Assembly (NCBI GenBank): GCA_005883295.1
Contig: VAWV01000193.1
Coordinates: forward strand, 1-12,299
Direction: 5' to 3'
From: Actinomycetota bacterium
Lineage (GTDB): Bacteria; Actinomycetota; Thermoleophilia; Solirubrobacterales; Thermoleophilaceae
Length of the DNA stretch: 12,299 nucleotides
The translations under genes were made by a program, and so were the position numbers. Of the stretch, positions 5,333 through 12,299 are shown one piece after another. The notes under the pieces are model-generated. The model saw only the letters and a list, made by a program, of their open reading frames with translations, ran no database searches and was not told the DNA's origin. The number at the start of each line of letters is the position of its first letter. Position 1 is the first letter of the stretch.

Positions 5333-6442
5333 ATGCTCGGCGCCGTGCTGGTACCCGCGCTGATCGCGGCGCTCCTCGGTGTCTCGCCGCACCCCGCCCA
5401 CGCAGCGAAGGGAATGGAGATCGGCCTCCAGGATGATCCGTCGTTCGTCACCCAGTACCACCTGAAGCGCAAGCAGGCGCTCAAGCTCGCGCTGAAGCTG
5501 CACGTCACCCGGCTGCGGGTGAACATCCCCTGGGTCTCGGTCGTCAACCACCCGCACAGCTACAGCCGTCCCAGACACAGGCACTACGACTTCACGTCGT
5601 ACGACATCCTCTACAACCGGGCTCGCAAGAAGCACATCAAGCTCCAGCTCTGCGTCAGCGGCTTCGCTCCCGCTTGGGCGACCGGCGATCACCAGGTGGG
5701 TGGGTACAAGCTCAAGGTCTCCTATTTCAAGGAGTTCGTGCGGGCGGTCGTGCGGCACTTCAAGCACCACGTCGACCGCTACTCGATCTGGAACGAGCCG
5801 AACTACGTGGCCTGGCTCTCGCCGCTGAGCGAGGCCCCGCAGCTTTACCGCAAGATGTACGTCTCGGCGTACCACATCATCCGCTCCGTGGACCGGCGCG
5901 CCAAGATCCTGATCGGCGAGACGGCGCCCTACGGCCAGTCCGGACGCTCGACCTCGCCGCTTCGATTTCTCCGTGCGATGGTGCGCGGCGGCGGGCACCT
6001 GGTCGCCGACGGTTACGCCCATCACCCCTACGACTACCACCACCCGCCCGACTGGCCAGGCCCGCGCAATGACAACGCGGCCCTCAACAACATCAGCAAC
6101 CTCACCCGGCAGCTCGACAAGTTGGCCAGGAAGAAGCAGCTCACGAACCCGCAGGGCAAGCCGCTCGACCTCTACCTCACCGAGTACGGCTATATGGCGA
6201 GCGGCAAGTACCGGAAGTCAGACAACGCGCGCGCCAAGTTCCTGCCCAAGGCGTTCCAGATGGCGCTCGACAATCCCCGGGTCCGCGAGATGACCGAGTA
6301 CCTGCTCGCGCCGCCGCCGCCGCAGTCCTACTACTTCGACACCAGCATCGTCACCTCGCACGGCAAGCTCAGGAAGCCGTTCAAGACGCTCGCGGCGTGG
6401 ACCTCGCGCCAGGCGAAGCACGGCCGGATCGCCGTGCCGTAG
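5333..6442 (+). CDS. Secreted clan GH-A glycoside hydrolase (GH5/GH39-like)
   Basis: With ATG 5333 the product is 369 aa. A signal peptide (MLGAVLVPALIAALLG to AHA) precedes a (beta/alpha)8-type domain. The acid/base Glu lies in IWNEPNY (E155) and the likely nucleophile in YLTEYGYMASG (E284); the two strand-end glutamates about 130 residues apart mark clan GH-A retaining enzymes. Other barrel elements are RLRVNIPW near 60-67 and DGYAHHPYDYHHP near 226-238. The substrate is unknown; an endo-acting or exo-acting beta-glycanase is plausible. The start is uncertain: TTG 5291 or GTG 5219 are in frame and would add arginines before the hydrophobic core, which the ATG version lacks. The gene is richer in Lys, His and Tyr than its neighbours. 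It is convergent with the GH3 gene, 24 bp apart, with no terminator hairpin seen between them. Confidence 0.85.
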   Translation: MLGAVLVPALIAALLGVSPHPAHAAKGMEIGLQDDPSFVTQYHLKRKQALKLALKLHVTRLRVNIPWVSVVNHPHSYSRPRHRHYDFTSYDILYNRARKKHIKLQLCVSGFAPAWATGDHQVGGYKLKVSYFKEFVRAVVRHFKHHVDRYSIWNEPNYVAWLSPLSEAPQLYRKMYVSAYHIIRSVDRRAKILIGETAPYGQSGRSTSPLRFLRAMVRGGGHLVADGYAHHPYDYHHPPDWPGPRNDNAALNNISNLTRQLDKLARKKQLTNPQGKPLDLYLTEYGYMASGKYRKSDNARAKFLPKAFQMALDNPRVREMTEYLLAPPPPQSYYFDTSIVTSHGKLRKPFKTLAAWTSRQAKHGRIAVP

Positions 6443-6466
6443 CCGACCGCGACGGAGCCTGGCCGG

Positions 6467-8722
6467 CTAGCGCCCGCCGACCAGCACGGCCACCGTCTGC
6501 CGGCACGACCCGCCCGCGAACGGCATGATGATCTGGCGCGCGATGTTGCGCGAGGAGTGGCCGAGCATCACGCGGTAGCACCCTGGGGCCACGCGCCAGC
6601 CGTTGGCACCCGTGTTCCAGTACGAGAGCGCCCGCCTGTCGATGGTCAGCGTCACCCGCTTCTTCTTATGCGGGCCGAGGGTCAACCGGCGGAAGCCCTT
6701 CAGCTGCCTGGGCGGCTGGATCACGTTCGGCCCCGGCTGCGGAAGCCCGAGGTAGAGCTGCGGCACGTCGCTGCCGCGGCGCCGGCCGGTGTTGACGACG
6801 GTGAAGCTCACCCTCGCGCCGACGCCCCTGCGCCGTACCCGGAAGTTGCGGTACGCGAAGTGCGTGTACGAGAGCCCGGACCCGAACGGGAACGCGGGGG
6901 CGATCCGTTTGGCGTCGTACCAGCGGTAGCCGACGAGGACGCCCTCCTTGTAGTACACGTCCTTGCCGAGCCCGGGGTACTTCGCGGGGTCGCCCGCGGT
7001 CGGGATGTCACCCTCGTTCTTCGGGAACGTCGCCGGCAGCCGCCCGCCCGGATCGGCGCCGCCGAACAGCACGCGCGCGATCGCCGTGCCGCCCTGCTCG
7101 CCCGGATACCAGGCTTCCAGGAGGGCCCTGACCTTGTTGCGCCAGGGGGTGAGGACCGGGCCGCCCGTCTCGAGCACGACGATCGTCTTGCGGTTCGCCG
7201 CCGCCACCTCCTCGATCAGGCCGTCCTGGTCGCCATGCGCGTTCGGGCACTCGAGGGTGAGGCACGAGCGGTCGGCGCCCTCGGTGAGGTAGTCGGCCGG
7301 GATCACGATCGCCACGTCGGCGCCCTTCGCGGCCGCCACCGCCGCCTCGTGGTCGCTTCCGTCGGCGTAGCGGATCTTCACCCGCTTTCCGAGCCGCTTC
7401 GCGATCGCCTGCCTCGGGCTGACGAAGGAGAACGGCTTGACGTCCGCGGATCCGCCGCCGGTGGTGAACCCGTCGGCGCCCGCGCCGATCAGCGCGACAG
7501 TGTGCAGGCGCCTGGCCTTCAACGGGAGCGCGCGCCGGCGGTTCGTGAGCAGCGTGATCGCCGACTCCTCGATCCGATCCGCCGTCCGCGCGTGCGCCTT
7601 CTTCGGGATCTGGGCGTCGTCGTCGCGGAACGCGCGTCGGTCGAAGAATCCGTAGGCGAACAGCGTCCGCAGGACCCGCCCCACGTGCGCGTTCACCTGG
7701 GCCTGCGTCGCCTGCATGGTGGCGAGCGCGATGTGCACCTGCGGCGGCGCGTAGGCGAACCCCGGCCACGGCTCGAAGTCGAGCCCGTTGTTCAGCGACG
7801 CCGCGGCGTTGTGCGCCGCGCCGTAGTCGGCGAGGACGTAGCCCTTGAAGCCCCACTCGTGCTCGAGGATCGTCTGGAGAAGGTGGTGGTTCTCGCACGA
7901 GTAGAACCCGTTGACAAGGTTGTAGGCGCACATGATCGTGCCGACGTGGGCGTCCTTCACGGCGGCCTCGAAGTGGGGCAGGTAGATCTCACGGAACGTG
8001 CGCTCGTCGATGTGGTCGTTCACGATGTAGCGGCTGCCGAAGGGCTCGGCGCCGAGGGGCGAGCCCGGGTGCCCGCTCTCCCCGCTTGGGTCGGCGCCCT
8101 CCTGTTTGTTGCCGGCGTAGTGCTTGACGTCGGCGATGACGTGCTCCGACTGGGCGCCCTTGATCCACCCGACCGCGAGGCGCGAGTCCAGGTAAGGGTC
8201 CTCTCCGTAGCCCTCGAACGTCCTGCCGTTTAGCGGGGTGCGCATGATGTTCACGGTCGGGGCGAAGATCACGTCGTTGCCCTTGCTCTTGGCCTCGTTC
8301 GCGGCCACGTCGCCGTGCCGGAAGGCCAGCTGCGGCGAGAAGGTGGCCGCGAGCCCGAGGGGGATCGGGAGCGCCGTGGCCTGGCCCTGGCGCGGCCCAA
8401 CCGGACCATCCGAGTAGTACGTCGTCGGGAGTCCCACCCGCGGCACGCCGTCGCTCGTCCCTGTGTGCATGTGCGCGCCGCCGCCCACGCCGAACAGGTC
8501 GTCACCCGCGAGCAGGTCGATCTTCTCCTCGCTGGTCAGCGCTTTCTCGAGCAGCGCCGCTCGGGCAGCCGGGCCGAGCGACCTGTTGCACCAGGGGTGC
8601 TTGCCGCAGCGGCCCGCCGCCCACGCCCCCGGCGCGGCGAGCAGGACGGCCACGACCGCAGCGGCGAAGGCGCATGCCGTCAGGCGGCCGCGCGCGGCTC
8701 CAATGCTCCCGCTTCTTCGCAC
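6467..8722 (-). CDS. Secreted GH3 beta-glucosidase/beta-xylosidase-type enzyme
   Basis: A 751-aa protein from GTG 8722. The signal peptide spans 1-36 (basic start, hydrophobic core, AWA). The GH3 N-terminal barrel covers about 55-360, with TYYSDGPVGPR at 101-111, GRTFEGYGEDPYL at 166-178, VKHYAGN at 199-205 and the nucleophile D299 in GYVLADYGAAH. The GH3 C-terminal alpha/beta sandwich covers about 385-620, with EGADRSCLTL at 481-490, where E481 is a likely acid/base residue, and GRLPATFP at 560-567 followed by FPFGSGLSYT at 611-620. A fibronectin-III-like domain fills about 625-735 (FTVVNTGRRRGSDVPQLYL). It releases terminal sugars from beta-linked oligosaccharides outside the cell. Length and domain order are standard. 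Cysteines flank the start and end of the mature chain (C39, C45, C740). Confidence 0.95.
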   Translation of the reverse strand: MRRSGSIGAARGRLTACAFAAAVVAVLLAAPGAWAAGRCGKHPWCNRSLGPAARAALLEKALTSEEKIDLLAGDDLFGVGGGAHMHTGTSDGVPRVGLPTTYYSDGPVGPRQGQATALPIPLGLAATFSPQLAFRHGDVAANEAKSKGNDVIFAPTVNIMRTPLNGRTFEGYGEDPYLDSRLAVGWIKGAQSEHVIADVKHYAGNKQEGADPSGESGHPGSPLGAEPFGSRYIVNDHIDERTFREIYLPHFEAAVKDAHVGTIMCAYNLVNGFYSCENHHLLQTILEHEWGFKGYVLADYGAAHNAAASLNNGLDFEPWPGFAYAPPQVHIALATMQATQAQVNAHVGRVLRTLFAYGFFDRRAFRDDDAQIPKKAHARTADRIEESAITLLTNRRRALPLKARRLHTVALIGAGADGFTTGGGSADVKPFSFVSPRQAIAKRLGKRVKIRYADGSDHEAAVAAAKGADVAIVIPADYLTEGADRSCLTLECPNAHGDQDGLIEEVAAANRKTIVVLETGGPVLTPWRNKVRALLEAWYPGEQGGTAIARVLFGGADPGGRLPATFPKNEGDIPTAGDPAKYPGLGKDVYYKEGVLVGYRWYDAKRIAPAFPFGSGLSYTHFAYRNFRVRRRGVGARVSFTVVNTGRRRGSDVPQLYLGLPQPGPNVIQPPRQLKGFRRLTLGPHKKKRVTLTIDRRALSYWNTGANGWRVAPGCYRVMLGHSSRNIARQIIMPFAGGSCRQTVAVLVGGR

Positions 8723-8733
8723 CCCCGCACGGA

Positions 8734-8739
8734 GTTATA
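8734..8739 (-). promoter_or_regulatory. Possible -10 element of the GH3 gene
   Basis: On the minus strand the hexamer TATAAC lies 11 bp before the GTG at 8722, in otherwise very GC-rich DNA. If used, transcription would begin about 5 nt before the GTG, giving an almost leaderless mRNA, which fits the lack of a clear ribosome site. No good -35 match is present at 16-18 bp spacing. Confidence 0.3.
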
Positions 8740-8894
8740 TGGCGCTCGGCCGCGGCGTGCGGCACCGGCCGAGCACGCGAACCGCCAGCATCGCCGCGAT
8801 CACGCCTGCGCCGGCTAACGCGTCCGTATGAGCCGAGTAAGAGTCGCAGCACTTCTTATGGTGCTCACACTCTCGTGGCCGATCCTCACTCTCG

Positions 8895-8902
8895 AAAGGG
8901 GG
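8895..8902 (+). promoter_or_regulatory. Ribosome binding site deciding the start at 8908
   Basis: AAAGGGGG (8895-8902) stands 5 bp before the GTG at 8908 and is purine-rich like a Shine-Dalgarno sequence. It supports GTG 8908 over the upstream in-frame extension to 8674, which would run antisense through the start of the GH3 gene. Confidence 0.45.
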
Positions 8903-8907
8903 CCGCC

Positions 8908-9813
8908 GTGCACCCGACCGCGTCGGCGGCCTATGGAATCGGGACCCAGAGCGGCGGCGGCAACTCCGGCGCCGCCACCTCGCGGGGCCTCCGATCGGTC
9001 CGCGGGATGCGCGTGATGCGCCTCGACCGCGAGGAGTCGCTGGCCAAGCGGCTCGGTGTGAGCGAGGCTCGCCTGCAGGCCGCGTTCGACGCGATCCAGG
9101 GGAGCGAGCAGCAGTCCGGCAACGATCCCCGCTCGCAGTTCGAGAAGGCGCTAGCGAGCGCGCTCGGCCTGCCGCTCTCGAAGGTCCAGGACGCCCTGGG
9201 CAAGCTTCAGGCGCAGCATCGGGCGGCTGACGGAGCACGGCGCAACGCGTTCGCCAGGAGGCTCGCGAGCGCGCTCGGCGTCGACCCGGCCAAGGTGAAG
9301 AGCGCGCTCGACGCGGTGCGGCCCCCTGACTTCCTCGGCGCCCTGGCCAGCAAGCTCGGCGTCGACCAGGCCAAGCTCCGTGCCGCGCTCGAGAAGGTTC
9401 GTCCGGCCGGGCCGATGGGCGGCCCCCCACCGTTTGCCGGTCCGCCGGGCGGACACCCGGGCATGCGCTTCTTCAAGCGCGGCGGCCCCCGGTTCGGGCC
9501 GCCAGGGAGCGGTCCTCCGCCCGGCGGTCCTCCGCCCGGCGGCCCTCCGCCCGGCGGCCGGCCTCGCTTCGGGCTTCGCTTCCAGGCTGGTCCGCCGCCG
9601 ATGTTCCTCGACGAGCTGGCCAAGGCGCTCGGCGTGAAGTCGAGCGACGTGCGCACGGCCCTCGACAAGGTGCGCTCGCAGCTCGAGTCGCAGATGCAGG
9701 CGCGCAGGGAGAGGCTCGCAACCGAGCTGGCGAACCAGCTGGGCATCCCCGTCCAGAAGGTGAAGGACGCGCTGGCGGCGGAAATGCACGCGCCGCCGTG
9801 GAAGGAGCCTTAG
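8908..9813 (+). CDS. Repeat protein with six LAxxLGV motifs and a Gly-Pro linker, unknown function
   Basis: A 301-aa protein from GTG 8908. Six copies of a 21-residue motif, roughly LA-x2-LGV-x3-KV-x2-AL-x2-VR, start at residues 44, 81, 118, 145, 236 and 273. Four of the copies are spaced exactly 37 residues from a neighbour (44-81-118 and 236-273). Each motif looks like two short helices joined by an LGV turn, resembling a mini helix-turn-helix; it faintly recalls the repeats of DUF2680/YckD-like exported proteins, which I cannot confirm. A Gly/Pro-rich linker at about 168-232 contains GPPPG three times. No signal peptide or TM segment is in this frame, although an overlapping frame upstream (ATG 8828) encodes a signal-like peptide. 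The gene lies 22 bp before the prrA-like gene, so it is probably co-transcribed with the two-component system and may be its partner or target. Confidence 0.75.
   Translation: MHPTASAAYGIGTQSGGGNSGAATSRGLRSVRGMRVMRLDREESLAKRLGVSEARLQAAFDAIQGSEQQSGNDPRSQFEKALASALGLPLSKVQDALGKLQAQHRAADGARRNAFARRLASALGVDPAKVKSALDAVRPPDFLGALASKLGVDQAKLRAALEKVRPAGPMGGPPPFAGPPGGHPGMRFFKRGGPRFGPPGSGPPPGGPPPGGPPPGGRPRFGLRFQAGPPPMFLDELAKALGVKSSDVRTALDKVRSQLESQMQARRERLATELANQLGIPVQKVKDALAAEMHAPPWKEP
9511..9555 (+). repeat. 15-bp tandem repeat, three copies, coding for GPPPG
   Basis: GGTCCTCCGCCCGGC at 9511-9525 is repeated exactly at 9526-9540 and with one change at 9541-9555. It encodes three Gly-Pro-Pro-Pro-Gly units in the linker of the repeat protein. 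Near-identical DNA suggests recent slippage expansion, so copy number may vary between strains. Confidence 0.85.
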
Positions 9814-9821
9814 GCTGGTCG

Positions 9822-9829
9822 AAAGGTGA
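9822..9829 (+). promoter_or_regulatory. Ribosome binding site of the response regulator gene
   Basis: AAAGGTGA at 9822-9829 stands 6 bp before GTG 9836, which fixes that GTG as start in preference to the overlapping GTG at 9834, which is in another frame. Confidence 0.5.
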
Positions 9830-9835
9830 CGACGT

Positions 9836-10519
9836 GTGACGGCCCGTGATCCCCTCGTCCTCGTCGTAGACGACGAGGCCACCGTCCGGCAGGCCCTCGA
9901 GCGCGCTCTGCGCCTCGAGGGCTTCGCCGTGGCAACCGCGGCAGGCGGCGTCGAGGCCCTCGACGCCATCGGGCGCATGCCGCCCTCGGCGGTCGTCCTC
10001 GACGTGACGATGCCCGACCTCGACGGCGTCACCGTGGTCCGCCGCCTGCGCGCCGAGGGTGTGGACGTGCCGGTGTGCATCCTGTCCGCGCGCGATGAGG
10101 TGGCCGACCGTGTGGCGGGCCTCGAGGCCGGCGCCGACGACTATCTCGTCAAGCCGTTCGCCCTGGAGGAGCTCACCGCGCGCCTGAACGCCCTGCTGCG
10201 GCGGCGCGGCGCGAACGGTGCGGGTCCCTATGTGGTGGCCGACGTAGTGGTGGACCCCAGGCGCCACGTCGCGACGAGGGGCGGACGGGAGCTCGACCTG
10301 ACACGGCGCGAGTTCGAGCTGCTCGAGACCTTTGCCCGGCACCCCGGACAGGTCCTCTCCCGCGAGCAGCTGCTCGAGATGGTCTGGGGCTACGCGACCT
10401 CGGTCGAGACCAACGTGGTCGACGTGTTCGTCGGCTATCTGCGCCGCAAGCTCGAGAGCAGCGGCGAGCCGCGGATCCTGCACACGGTGCGCGGCGTGGG
10501 GTGGGCGCTGCGGGCATGA
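9836..10519 (+). CDS. prrA: PrrA-like OmpR-family response regulator
   Basis: A 227-aa cytoplasmic DNA-binding regulator. The receiver domain (about 6-120) has the acidic pair D12-D13, phosphoryl acceptor D56 in VVLDVTMPDLDG, S84 in LSARD and K106 in LVKPF. The winged-helix domain (about 130-227) contains LTRREFELLE, SREQLLEMVWG, VDVFVGYLRRKLE and a HTVRGVGWALR ending. From memory the segments VPVCILSARD, DRVAGLEAGADDYLVKPF and TNVVDVFVGYLRRKLE follow mycobacterial PrrA closely, more than MprA or PhoP; no alignment was run. Phosphorylation by the kinase encoded next is expected to promote dimer binding to tandem DNA repeats. Its TGA overlaps the kinase ATG (ATGA). Confidence 0.93.
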   Translation: MTARDPLVLVVDDEATVRQALERALRLEGFAVATAAGGVEALDAIGRMPPSAVVLDVTMPDLDGVTVVRRLRAEGVDVPVCILSARDEVADRVAGLEAGADDYLVKPFALEELTARLNALLRRRGANGAGPYVVADVVVDPRRHVATRGGRELDLTRREFELLETFARHPGQVLSREQLLEMVWGYATSVETNVVDVFVGYLRRKLESSGEPRILHTVRGVGWALRA

Positions 10520-11958
10520 GCGTGCCGCGCAGCCTGCGCGCCCGGATCGCGATCGCCGCGGTGGGCTCGCTGGCAATCGCGTACGCGCTGGCCGGCTTCC
10601 TGCTCTTATCGGGCGTCGAGAGCGACGGCCGCGCGGCGGTCGACCGCGACCTGCGCCAGCGCGCGGACCTGATCCTCCGCCGCTCGCTTCCCGCACCGCC
10701 CGGCACGCTGGACGCCGGCCCGCCGGGGCGCCCGGCGGGTGAGCAGCTGCTGGCCGGCAGCGGCTCGTTCGCCCAGATGTCGCTCCGCGGCCAGGTGGTG
10801 GAGCAGCGCGGCGACGTTCCCGCGGGCGCGCCCGTCGTGCCCGCCAAGGACGGGCTGTCGACTGTGCAGATCGCGGGCGTCCCGTGGCGGGCGCTCACGA
10901 TTGCCGTCGACCCGGTGTCGGATGCCCGGCTCGAGCTCTTCAGCAGCCTCCAGCAGGTGGAGGCGCGGGTGGCGAACACGCGCCATCTGGTGGTGTGGCT
11001 CGGCCTCGCCGCGCTGGCGATCACCGCGCTCGCCGCGTGGGGGTTCACGAGCTTCGCCCTCCGTCCGCTGGCCCGTCTCCGCGCGGGCGCCGCGCGGGTG
11101 AGCAGCGCCGAGGACCTGGGGACCGCGCTGCCCGACGACGACGGGCCCGACGAGGTGCGGTCGCTCGCCCGGACCCTCAACGAGATGCTCGCCCGGCTCC
11201 GCGCGTCCACCGCCGCGATGGAGCGCGCGCTGCAGGCCACGCGCCGCTTCGCTGCCGACGCCGGGCACGAGCTGCGCACACCGCTCACGGGCATGCGGGC
11301 CAACCTCGACGCGCTCACCCGCAACCCCGGCCTGCCCGCGGAGGAGCGCCAGGCGCTGCTCGAGGACGTGACGGCAGAGCAGGATCGGATCGTGCACCTG
11401 CTCGAGGGGCTCCAGGCGCTGGCGCGGGGCGACGCGGCTGAGAGCCTGCCCCGGGAGCAGGTGGAGGTGGGTGACCTGGTCGACGCGGCCGTCTATGCCG
11501 CGCGCCGGCGTCACCCGGACGTCACCTACGAGCTGCACGACTCGGTCAACGGCGCCGCGTTGAGCGGATGGACGGGCGGCCTCCGTCTCCTGGTGGACAA
11601 CCTGCTCGACAACGCGGCGCTCCACGGCCGCCCGGGCGGCCGGATCGACGTGAGCGTCGGCGGCGAGAACGGGTCACTTCTCGTGCGCGTGGACGACGAC
11701 GGACCGGGCCTCCCGGCCGAGGAGCGCGATCGGGTGCTGGAGCCGTTCGCTCGCGGGCTCGGCGCCACGGCACCCGGCACCGGGCTCGGCCTGGCGATCG
11801 TCGCGCAGCAGGTGGCGCTCCACGGTGGCGAGATGCAGCTCGACGAGTCGCCGCTGGGCGGCCTGCGCGTGCGGGTCGCGCTGCCGGCTAACCGGCGGCC
11901 GGAGCGGCGGCCGCACCCGCCGCCCGAAGCTCCTCGAGCCCCTGCTCGCGGCCCTTGA
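10516..11958 (+). CDS. prrB: PrrB-like sensor histidine kinase
   Basis: A 480-aa membrane kinase from ATG 10516; an in-frame GTG-type start 15 bp upstream (10501) lies inside the regulator gene and is less likely. TM1 spans about 10-32, the extracytoplasmic sensor about 33-156, TM2 about 157-180 (HLVVWLGLAALAITALAAWG). A HAMP linker covers 180-232 (ALRPLARLRAGAARVSS), a HisKA dimer domain about 240-305 with H251 in FAADAGHELRTPLTGMR, and HATPase_c about 352-458: N box DNLLDNAALHG, G1 DDDGPGLP, G2 GTGLGLAIVAQQ. The end of the domain, LHGG to SPLGG, resembles PrrB as I remember it. The sensor region shows no recognisable ligand domain. A 23-residue Pro/Arg-rich tail after ALPAN extends into DNA that also codes for the end of the convergent epimerase gene. 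Confidence 0.93.
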   Translation: MSVPRSLRARIAIAAVGSLAIAYALAGFLLLSGVESDGRAAVDRDLRQRADLILRRSLPAPPGTLDAGPPGRPAGEQLLAGSGSFAQMSLRGQVVEQRGDVPAGAPVVPAKDGLSTVQIAGVPWRALTIAVDPVSDARLELFSSLQQVEARVANTRHLVVWLGLAALAITALAAWGFTSFALRPLARLRAGAARVSSAEDLGTALPDDDGPDEVRSLARTLNEMLARLRASTAAMERALQATRRFAADAGHELRTPLTGMRANLDALTRNPGLPAEERQALLEDVTAEQDRIVHLLEGLQALARGDAAESLPREQVEVGDLVDAAVYAARRRHPDVTYELHDSVNGAALSGWTGGLRLLVDNLLDNAALHGRPGGRIDVSVGGENGSLLVRVDDDGPGLPAEERDRVLEPFARGLGATAPGTGLGLAIVAQQVALHGGEMQLDESPLGGLRVRVALPANRRPERRPHPPPEAPRAPARGP

Positions 11959-12299
11959 CCGGCTCGTAGCCGAGCTCCCGCCGCGCCTTCGAGATGTCGA
12001 TGGTGCAGTCGAGCGAGGCGACCCACACCGAGAAGCGGGTCACCGGCGGCGACCCCGGCAGCGGGAGGAGCCGCCAGGCGGTCTCCGCAACGGCGGCCAG
12101 CGCGCGGACCAGGCCGGGCGGGGCGTTCTTGTCCGGGATCTCGACGCCCTGCGTAGCGAGGAGCTCGGTGACGAATTCGCGGAACACCACCGGCTCGCCG
12201 TCCGTCACGAAGTAGGCCTCGCCGGGCTTGCCGCGCTCGGCGCCCGCGAGCAGCCCCTCGATGACGTTGTCCACGTGGGTGGTGGAGGTGCGGTGCCGG
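11888..12299 (-). CDS. NAD-dependent epimerase/3-beta-HSD-like extended SDR, C-terminal part, 5' end outside window
   Basis: The minus-strand frame is open from the right edge to a TAG at 11888-11890, giving about 136 residues. It begins with HRTSTTHVDNVIEGLLAGAE, the block after the Rossmann half of extended short-chain dehydrogenases where the substrate domain starts. Next comes GEAYFVTDGEPVVFREFV, typical of the 3-beta-hydroxysteroid dehydrogenase/isomerase and nucleotide-sugar epimerase group, then DISKARRELGYEPVKG near the end, the usual C-terminal signature. The NAD-binding GxxGxxG motif and the YxxxK catalytic pair would be outside the window, so activity cannot be assessed. A GTG at 12274 is not the true start because homologous residues continue upstream of it. 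Its last 71 bp overlap the kinase gene tail-to-tail. Confidence 0.88.
   Translation of the reverse strand, partial: RHRTSTTHVDNVIEGLLAGAERGKPGEAYFVTDGEPVVFREFVTELLATQGVEIPDKNAPPGLVRALAAVAETAWRLLPLPGSPPVTRFSVWVASLDCTIDISKARRELGYEPVKGREQGLEELRAAGAAAAPAAG

Noticed and set aside
6443..6466. Possible bidirectional terminator between the convergent glycosidase genes
   Set aside because: The 24-bp gap shows no stable symmetric stem or T-tract on either strand.
6557..8233. 558-codon open frame on the plus strand
   Set aside because: It is antisense to the well-supported GH3 gene, rich in Arg/Val/Ala with no domain motif, and is a typical shadow frame of GC-rich coding DNA.

Overview
The window is very GC-rich, densely coding chromosomal DNA with GTG starts, 4-base ATGA/GTGA gene overlaps and Arg/Ala-rich antisense shadow frames. 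Together with PrrAB-like signalling, TadE-type pseudopilins and an actinobacterial-style extended SDR, this suggests a high-GC actinomycete-like bacterium. Thermoleophilia/Solirubrobacterales is my best guess, from gene style only. No rRNA, tRNA, CRISPR, transposase or phage gene is visible.

Layout, left to right. (1) 1-686, minus: an enoyl-CoA hydratase (crotonase) cut by the left edge. (2) 735-797: hairpins that look like the terminator of the next gene. (3) 849-1100, minus: a small signal-peptide plus single-TM protein, divergent from (4) inorganic pyrophosphatase ppa (1147-1644) and an overlapping four-TM protein (1641-2009). (5) 2010-2234: a repeat-rich, locally AT-rich control region with three tandem 11-bp units like an OmpR/PhoB-type operator. 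(6) 2235-5176: a compact tad-like operon of two TadE pseudopilins, a CpaE-like ATPase, and a protein with a TadG-like membrane anchor, a VanY-type D,D-carboxypeptidase and a soluble lytic transglycosylase domain. A large imperfect inverted repeat (2601-2735) lies between the two tadE genes. (7) 5333-6442 (plus) and 6467-8722 (minus): convergent secreted glycosidases, clan GH-A and GH3. (8) 8908-11958: an unrecognised protein with six copies of a 21-residue LAxxLGV motif, followed closely by a PrrA-like response regulator and PrrB-like histidine kinase. (9) 11888-12299, minus: the 3' part of an NAD-dependent epimerase/3-beta-HSD family gene whose end overlaps the kinase gene on the opposite strand.

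How they may work together: the tad-like operon holds envelope-anchored peptidoglycan-cutting enzymes, two processed pseudopilins and a MinD/CpaE-like positioning ATPase, but no secretion motor (TadA/B/C) or prepilin peptidase. It may be a satellite of a tad locus elsewhere or a distinct wall-remodelling module. The repeat protein and two-component pair probably form one transcription unit. The two glycosidases could act in succession on an exported or environmental polysaccharide. These functional links are inferences from gene order and domain content.
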